A DNA stretch of 64,000 nucleotides from Athripsodes cinereus (Eukaryota; Arthropoda; Insecta; Trichoptera; Leptoceridae): contig OX388305.1 in NCBI GenBank assembly GCA_947579605.1, positions 26,425,542-26,489,541 of the forward strand, written 5' to 3'. Numbering within the stretch: the stretch's first letter is position 1; each line of letters starts with the position of its first letter. Positions 59,301 to 64,000 of the stretch are shown piece by piece. The notes beneath the pieces are model-generated. The model was given only the letters and a program-made list of their open reading frames with translations, was not told the DNA's origin and did no database searches. Position numbers and translations under genes: made by a program.

Positions 59301-62300
59301 CGTGATGGTAGATAAAGTGGGATAGTCAGTAGACCAACTGTTTGTAATAAACTTGTGGGAAAGCCGTGATGGTATAGATAGATAAAGTGGGATAGTCAGT
59401 AGACCAACTGCATGTAATAAACTTGTGGGAAAGTCGTGATGGTATAGATAGATAAAGTGGGATAGTCAGTAGACCAACTGCATGTAATAAACTTGTGGGA
59501 AAGCCGTGATGGTATAGATAGATAAAGTGGGGTAGTCAGTAGACCAACTGCATGTAATAAACTTGTGGGAAAGCCGTGATGGTATAGATAGATAAAGTGG
59601 GATAGTCAGTAGTCCAACTGCATGTAATAAACTTGTGGGAAAGTCGTGATGGTATAGATAGATAAAGTGGGATAGTCAGTAGACCAACTGCATGTAATAA
59701 ACTTGTGGGAAAGTCGTGATGGTATAGATAGATAAAGTGGGATAGTCAGTGGACCAACTGCATGTAATAAACTTGTGGGAAAGTCGTGATGGTATAGATA
59801 GATAAAGTGGGATAGTCAGTAGACCAACTGCATGTAATAAACTTGTGGGAAAGTCGTGATGGTATAGATAGATAAAGTGGGATAGTCAGTAGACCAACTG
59901 CATGTAATAAACTTGTGGGAAAGTCGTGATGGTATAGATAGATAAAGTGGGATAGTCAGTAGACCAACTGCATGTAATAAACTTGTGGGAAAGTCGTGAT
60001 GGTATAGATAGATAAAGTGGGATAGTCAGTAGACCAACTGCATGTAATAAACTTGTGGGAAAGTCGTGATGGTATAGATAGATAAAGTGGGATAGTCAGT
60101 GGACCAACTGCATGTAATAAACTTGTGGGAAAGTCGTGATGGTATAGATAGATAAAGTGGGATAGTCAGTAGACCAACTGCATGTAATAAACTTGTGGGA
60201 AAGTCGTGATGGTATAGATAGATAAAGTGGGATAGTCAGTAGACCAACTGCATGTAATAAACTTGTGGGAAAGTCGTGATGGTATAGATAGATAAAGTGG
60301 GATAGTCAGTAGACCAACTGCATGTAATAAACTTGTGGGAAAGTCGTGATGGTATAGATAGATAAAGTGGGATAGTCAGTGGACCAACTGCATGTAATAA
60401 ACTTGTGGGAAAGTCGTGATGGTATAGATAGATAAAGTGGGATAGTCAGTAGACCAACTGCATGTAATAAACTTGTGGGAAAGCCGTGATGGTATAGATA
60501 GATAAAGTGGGATAGTCAGTAGACCAACTGCATGTAATAAACTTGTGGGAAAGCCGTGATGGTATAGATAGATAAAGTGGGGTAGTCAGTAGACCAACTG
60601 CATGTAATAAACTTGTGGGAAAGCCGTGATGGTATAGATAGATAAAGTGGGATAGTCAGTAGACCAACTGCATGTAATAAACTTGTGGGAAAGTCGTGAT
60701 GGTATAGATAGATAAAGTGGGATAGTCAGTAGACCAACTGCATGTAATAAACTTGTGGGAAAGTCGTGATGGTATAGATAGATAAAGTGGGATAGTCAGT
60801 AGACCAACTGCATGTAATAAACTTGTGGGAAAGCCGTGATGGTATAGATAGATAAAGTGGGATAGTCAGTAGACCAACTGCATGTAATAAACTTGTGAGA
60901 GATGCCGTGATGGTATAGATAGTGTAGTAATCAGTAGAATAACGGCATGTGGATATTGGCACGGAGAGGACGACTATTATGTTTATTAGTGACTGCCCCA
61001 TATGTGGGAATTTTCATGATGATATACATAGAGAGAATCTTACTTCACTTAACCGCAGACCCACGCTATTTCGACGTTTGGTCATGGTTTCGCTCCAAAA
61101 ATCTATACCAGCACGGCATTCCCACAAGTTTATTACATGCAGTTGGTCTACTGACTATCCCACTTTATCTATCTATACCATCACGGCTTTCCCACAAGCA
61201 TATTACATGCAGTTGGTCAACTGACTATCCCACTTTATCTATCTATACCATCACGACTTTCCCACAAGTTTATTACTTGTGGGAAAGCCGTGATGGTATA
61301 GATAGATAAAGTGGGATAGTCAGTAGACCAACTGTTTGTAATAAACTTGTGGGAAAGCCGTGATGGTATAGATAGATAAAGTGGGATAGTCAGTAGACCA
61401 ACTGCATGTAATAAACTTGTGGGAAAGCCGTGATGGTATAGATAGATAAAGTGGGATAGTCAGTAGACCAACTACATGTAATAAACTTGTGGGAAAGTTG
61501 TGATGGTAGATAAAGTGGGATAGTCAGTAGACCAACTGTTTGTAATAAACTTGTGGGAAAGCCGTGATGGTATAGATAGATAAAGTGGGATAGTCAGTAG
61601 ACCAACTGCATGTAATAAACTTGTGGGAAAGTCGTGATGGTATAGATAGATAAAGTGGGATAGTCAGTAGACCAACTGCATGTAATAAACTTGTGGGAAA
61701 GCCGTGATGGTATAGATAGATAAAGTGGGGTAGTCAGTAGACCAACTGCATGTAATAAACTTGTGGGAAAGCCGTGATGGTATAGATAGATAAAGTGGGA
61801 TAGTCAGTAGACCAACTGCATGTAATAAACTTGTGGGAAAGTCGTGATGGTATAGATAGATAAAGTGGGATAGTCAGTAGACCAACTGCATGTAATAAAC
61901 TTGTGGGAAAGTCGTGATGGTATAGATAGATAAAGTGGGATAGTCAGTAGACCAACTGCATGTAATAAACTTGTGGGAAAGCCGTGATGGTATAGATAGA
62001 TAAAGTGGGGTAGTCAGTAGACCAACTGCATGTAATAAACTTGTGGGAAAGCCGTGATGGTATAGATAGATAAAGTGGGATAGTCAGTAGTCCAACTGCA
62101 TGTAATAAACTTGTGGGAAAGTCGTGATGGTATAGATAGATAAAGTGGGATAGTCAGTAGACCAACTGCATGTAATAAACTTGTGGGAAAGCCGTGATGG
62201 TATAGATAGATAAAGTGGGGTAGTCAGTAGACCAACTGCATGTAATAAACTTGTGGGAAAGTCGTGATGGTATAGATAGATAAAGTGGGATAGTCAGTGG

Positions 62301-63301
62301 ACCAACTGCATGTAATAAACTTGTGGGAAAGTCGTGATGGTATAGATAGATAAAGTGGGATAGTCAGTAGACCAACTGCATGTAATAAACTTGTGGGAAA
62401 GTCGTGATGGTATAGATAGATAAAGTGGGATAGTCAGTAGACCAACTGCATGTAATAAACTTGTGGGAAAGTCGTGATGGTATAGATAGATAAAGTGGGA
62501 TAGTCAGTAGACCAACTGCATGTAATAAACTTGTGGGAAAGTCGTGATGGTATAGATAGATAAAGTGGGATAGTCAGTGGACCAACTGCATGTAATAAAC
62601 TTGTGGGAAAGTCGTGATGGTATAGATAGATAAAGTGGGATAGTCAGTAGACCAACTGCATGTAATAAACTTGTGGGAAAGCCGTGATGGTATAGATAGA
62701 TAAAGTGGGATAGTCAGTAGACCAACTGCATGTAATAAACTTGTGGGAAAGCCGTGATGGTATAGATAGATAAAGTGGGGTAGTCAGTAGACCAACTGCA
62801 TGTAATAAACTTGTGGGAAAGCCGTGATGGTATAGATAGATAAAGTGGGATAGTCAGTAGACCAACTGCATGTAATAAACTTGTGGGAAAGTCGTGATGG
62901 TATAGATAGATAAAGTGGGATAGTCAGTAGACCAACTGCATGTAATAAACTTGTGGGAAAGTCGTGATGGTATAGATAGATAAAGTGGGATAGTCAGTAG
63001 ACCAACTGCATGTAATAAACTTGTGGGAAAGCCGTGATGGTATAGATAGATAAAGTGGGATAGTCAGTAGACCAACTGCATGTAATAAACTTGTGAGAGA
63101 TGCCGTGATGGTATAGATAGTGTAGTAATCAGTAGAATAACGGCATGTGGATATTGGCACGGAGAGGACGACTATTATGTTTATTAGTGACTGCCCCATA
63201 TGTGGGAATTTTCATGATGATATACATAGAGAGAATCTTACTTCACTTAACCGCAGACCCACGCTATTTCGACGTTTGGTCATGGTTTCGCTCCAAAAAT
63301 C
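56319..63301. mobile_element. Harbinger-like satellite element (copy 2), internally inverted and expanded
   Basis: It starts after TAA (56316-56318) with the left end TGCCGTTAGCACACCTCCGC and follows copy 1 for about 233 bases to TTGTATTTGTACA. There it switches to the reverse complement of the copy-1 right end (GGGCTTTAGCACACC at 56552). It then runs through the satellite and ends at 63301 in the reverse complement of copy-1 left-side sequence (CGCTCCAAAAATC). The right inverted repeat is therefore internal, and the outer right boundary lacks one. Confidence 0.75.
56770..63110. repeat. 70-bp satellite organised in three higher-order units of about 2.2 kb
   Basis: The monomer is 70 bases (TAGATAAAGTGGGATAGTCA, GTAGACCAACTGCATGTAAT, AAACTTGTGGGAAAGTCGTG, ATGGTATAGA). 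Units end with the same non-satellite segment, at 58905, 61103 and 63301, exactly 2198 bases apart. Each begins with two or three inverted monomers, a palindromic switch CTTTCCCACAAGTTTATTAC (near 56938, 59059, 61257), and then about 26 monomers. Variant monomers (GTCGTG/GCCGTG, AGTAGACC/AGTGGACC, a 12-base-short form) recur in nearly the same order, with a rearranged block in the third unit. The repeated 91- and 120-codon frames are artefacts. Confidence 0.93.
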
Positions 63302-63511
63302 TTACTATAACATTTTCAACTAATTAACACTTCGCGATCTCCATCTCGACGTCCGCCATTTTGAAGACAACGTCAAAATCAAAGCGCATCTGAGAGATCG
63401 TATCTATATCGTTGTACTTTGTGAACAGGTGTGACGATCAATGGGCGTCAGGAGATTTTTTTTATGCAAGCGAAATTCTCCTGATGATATTCGCCGAATG
63501 TGAACACCACA

Positions 63512-63840
63512 GTAAGAAGGCACCGATATAAAATATATTACAACTCTATTATAGGTGGGTACATACCCTCCTAAATGAGTAGATATCATGTGTGAGAAAA
63601 AAAATAGTGTATATACGAGTAATCCTTGAAAGTGATTTTCATAATGACCGTAAGAACTCCTTTACTCCTTACTCCTTTTTTTTTACTCTTTACTCCTTTA
63701 CTCCTTTTTTTATAGATTATTTGATGCGTATTTTATAAATTTTATTGTCTAACATAAAAATTCAAATAGACCTACAATCTATAGAACTTACTGCTTAATA
63801 TATTAAGAGTTTTACTATGCATCGTAGATAATTATAATAT
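63512..63840. other. Spacer, nothing recognised
   Basis: AT-rich, with a TTTACTCC-type short repeat near 63655-63715. No gene seen. Confidence 0.4.
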
Positions 63841-64000
63841 AACTAGTTGACCCAGCGAACTTCGTACCGCCTAACAATCAATGAGTGATTAATACTGAGT
63901 GATTAATTGAGTTCGTCGGTAGCCTGGAGGTAGAGTCTCGGCCTTGTGAACAAGGGGTCCGGGGTTCGATCCCAGGTGCCGGCAAACTCCCCTTTCACGA
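63841..64000 (+). mobile_element. tRNA-derived SINE head, truncated by the window edge
   Basis: 63915-63984 folds like a worn tRNA. GTCGGTA pairs with TGCCGGC across all seven acceptor positions (with wobbles), there is an A-box-like TAGCCTGGAGG, and the B-box-like GGTTCGATCCC sits in a T arm with one mismatch. Just upstream is the dispersed segment TTGACCCAGCGAACTTCGTA, also found at 47534. The imperfect A and B boxes and the repeat context favour a SINE over a functional tRNA gene. Confidence 0.55.

Larger units (their letters stand above)
50841..63511. mobile_element. Second copy of the 537-bp MITE, opened by two large insertions
   Basis: Pieces at 50841-51023, 56215-56318 and 63302-63511 align in order with 32285-32821. 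They share TGTGGTGTTC ends, TGACAGCTAGTCTGAAACG, GTTTCCCGCTTCGTGACAG and TCACACCTGTTCAC-type sequence. The left flank is TAA; the right flank GTAAG is one base off, so the duplication is imperfect. The insertions are 51024-56206 (8-bp duplication) and 56319-63301. Confidence 0.82.

Noticed and set aside
56770..63110. CRISPR-like array of regular repeats
   Set aside because: Monomers are contiguous 70-mers without unique spacers, in a eukaryotic repeat element. It is satellite DNA.
58528..63327. Repeated 91- and 120-codon open frames in the satellite
   Set aside because: They recur every 2198 bases because the DNA does, appear on both strands, and have no protein family features.
63915..63984. 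Functional tRNA gene
   Set aside because: The acceptor stem pairs, but the A and B boxes and T arm are imperfect and a dispersed repeat segment adjoins it. A SINE head fits better.

Overview
The window is a repeat-dense piece of an AT-rich animal nuclear genome, most likely an insect. Evidence: spliceosomal exons with GTAAGT/AG borders, multi-kilobase introns packed with transposons, abundant short repeats of the TAGGTACCTACC kind (common in moths and aphids), and DNA-transposon and LINE families usual in insects. A stretch near 23.7 kb resembles repeats common in Lepidoptera, but the order cannot be settled from this sequence alone. There is one assembly gap of 200 N (36061-36260).

Host genes. 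2.8-18.6 kb: the first three coding exons of MTG2 (mitochondrial Obg-type GTPase 2, minus strand). Splice phases match across introns of about 9.7 and 5.6 kb, and both introns are filled with mobile elements. 37.4 kb: a GC-rich first coding exon of an unrecognised plus-strand gene. 38.9 kb (minus) and 29.3 kb (plus): two weaker exon candidates. 9.1 kb: one exon of a mitochondrial (bacterial-type) aspartyl-tRNA synthetase sits inside a hAT transposon, apparently carried there by the element.

Mobile elements by region. 0-2.3 kb: pogo/Tigger-like element whose transposase has a C-terminal PHD-like finger and one in-frame stop. 3-4.3 kb: foldback element. 4.9-6.0 kb: LINE remnant. 6.2-11.9 kb: a hAT element whose transposase is split by a second, composite hAT (6764-9483), which itself holds a piggyBac derivative and the synthetase exon. 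15.9-18.0 kb: piggyBac element with an open but internally deleted transposase. 19.4-21.0 kb: LINE with a 14-bp target duplication. 21.6-23.6 and 30.2-31.1 kb: two related elements with AGGGT-type ends. 24.3-27.9 kb: LINE with RNase H, split by a Harbinger-like element that carries a tandem satellite. 31.8-36.6 kb: LINE pieces, a 537-bp MITE and a MITE interrupted by the gap. 39.6-42.3 kb: tandem repeat, long palindromes and a LINE. 42.9-46.0 kb: hAT carrying a LINE with a restriction-like endonuclease. 48.8-50.0 kb: element with long inverted ends.

50.8-63.5 kb is one nested locus. A second copy of the 537-bp MITE is opened by two insertions. The first (51024-56206) contains a hAT with a broken BED-finger transposase. 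The second (56319-63301) is an internally inverted copy of the satellite-bearing Harbinger-like element; its 70-bp satellite has been amplified into three higher-order units of about 2.2 kb. The window ends in a tRNA-derived SINE head. Insertion order can be read directly from target-site duplications, several of them exact.
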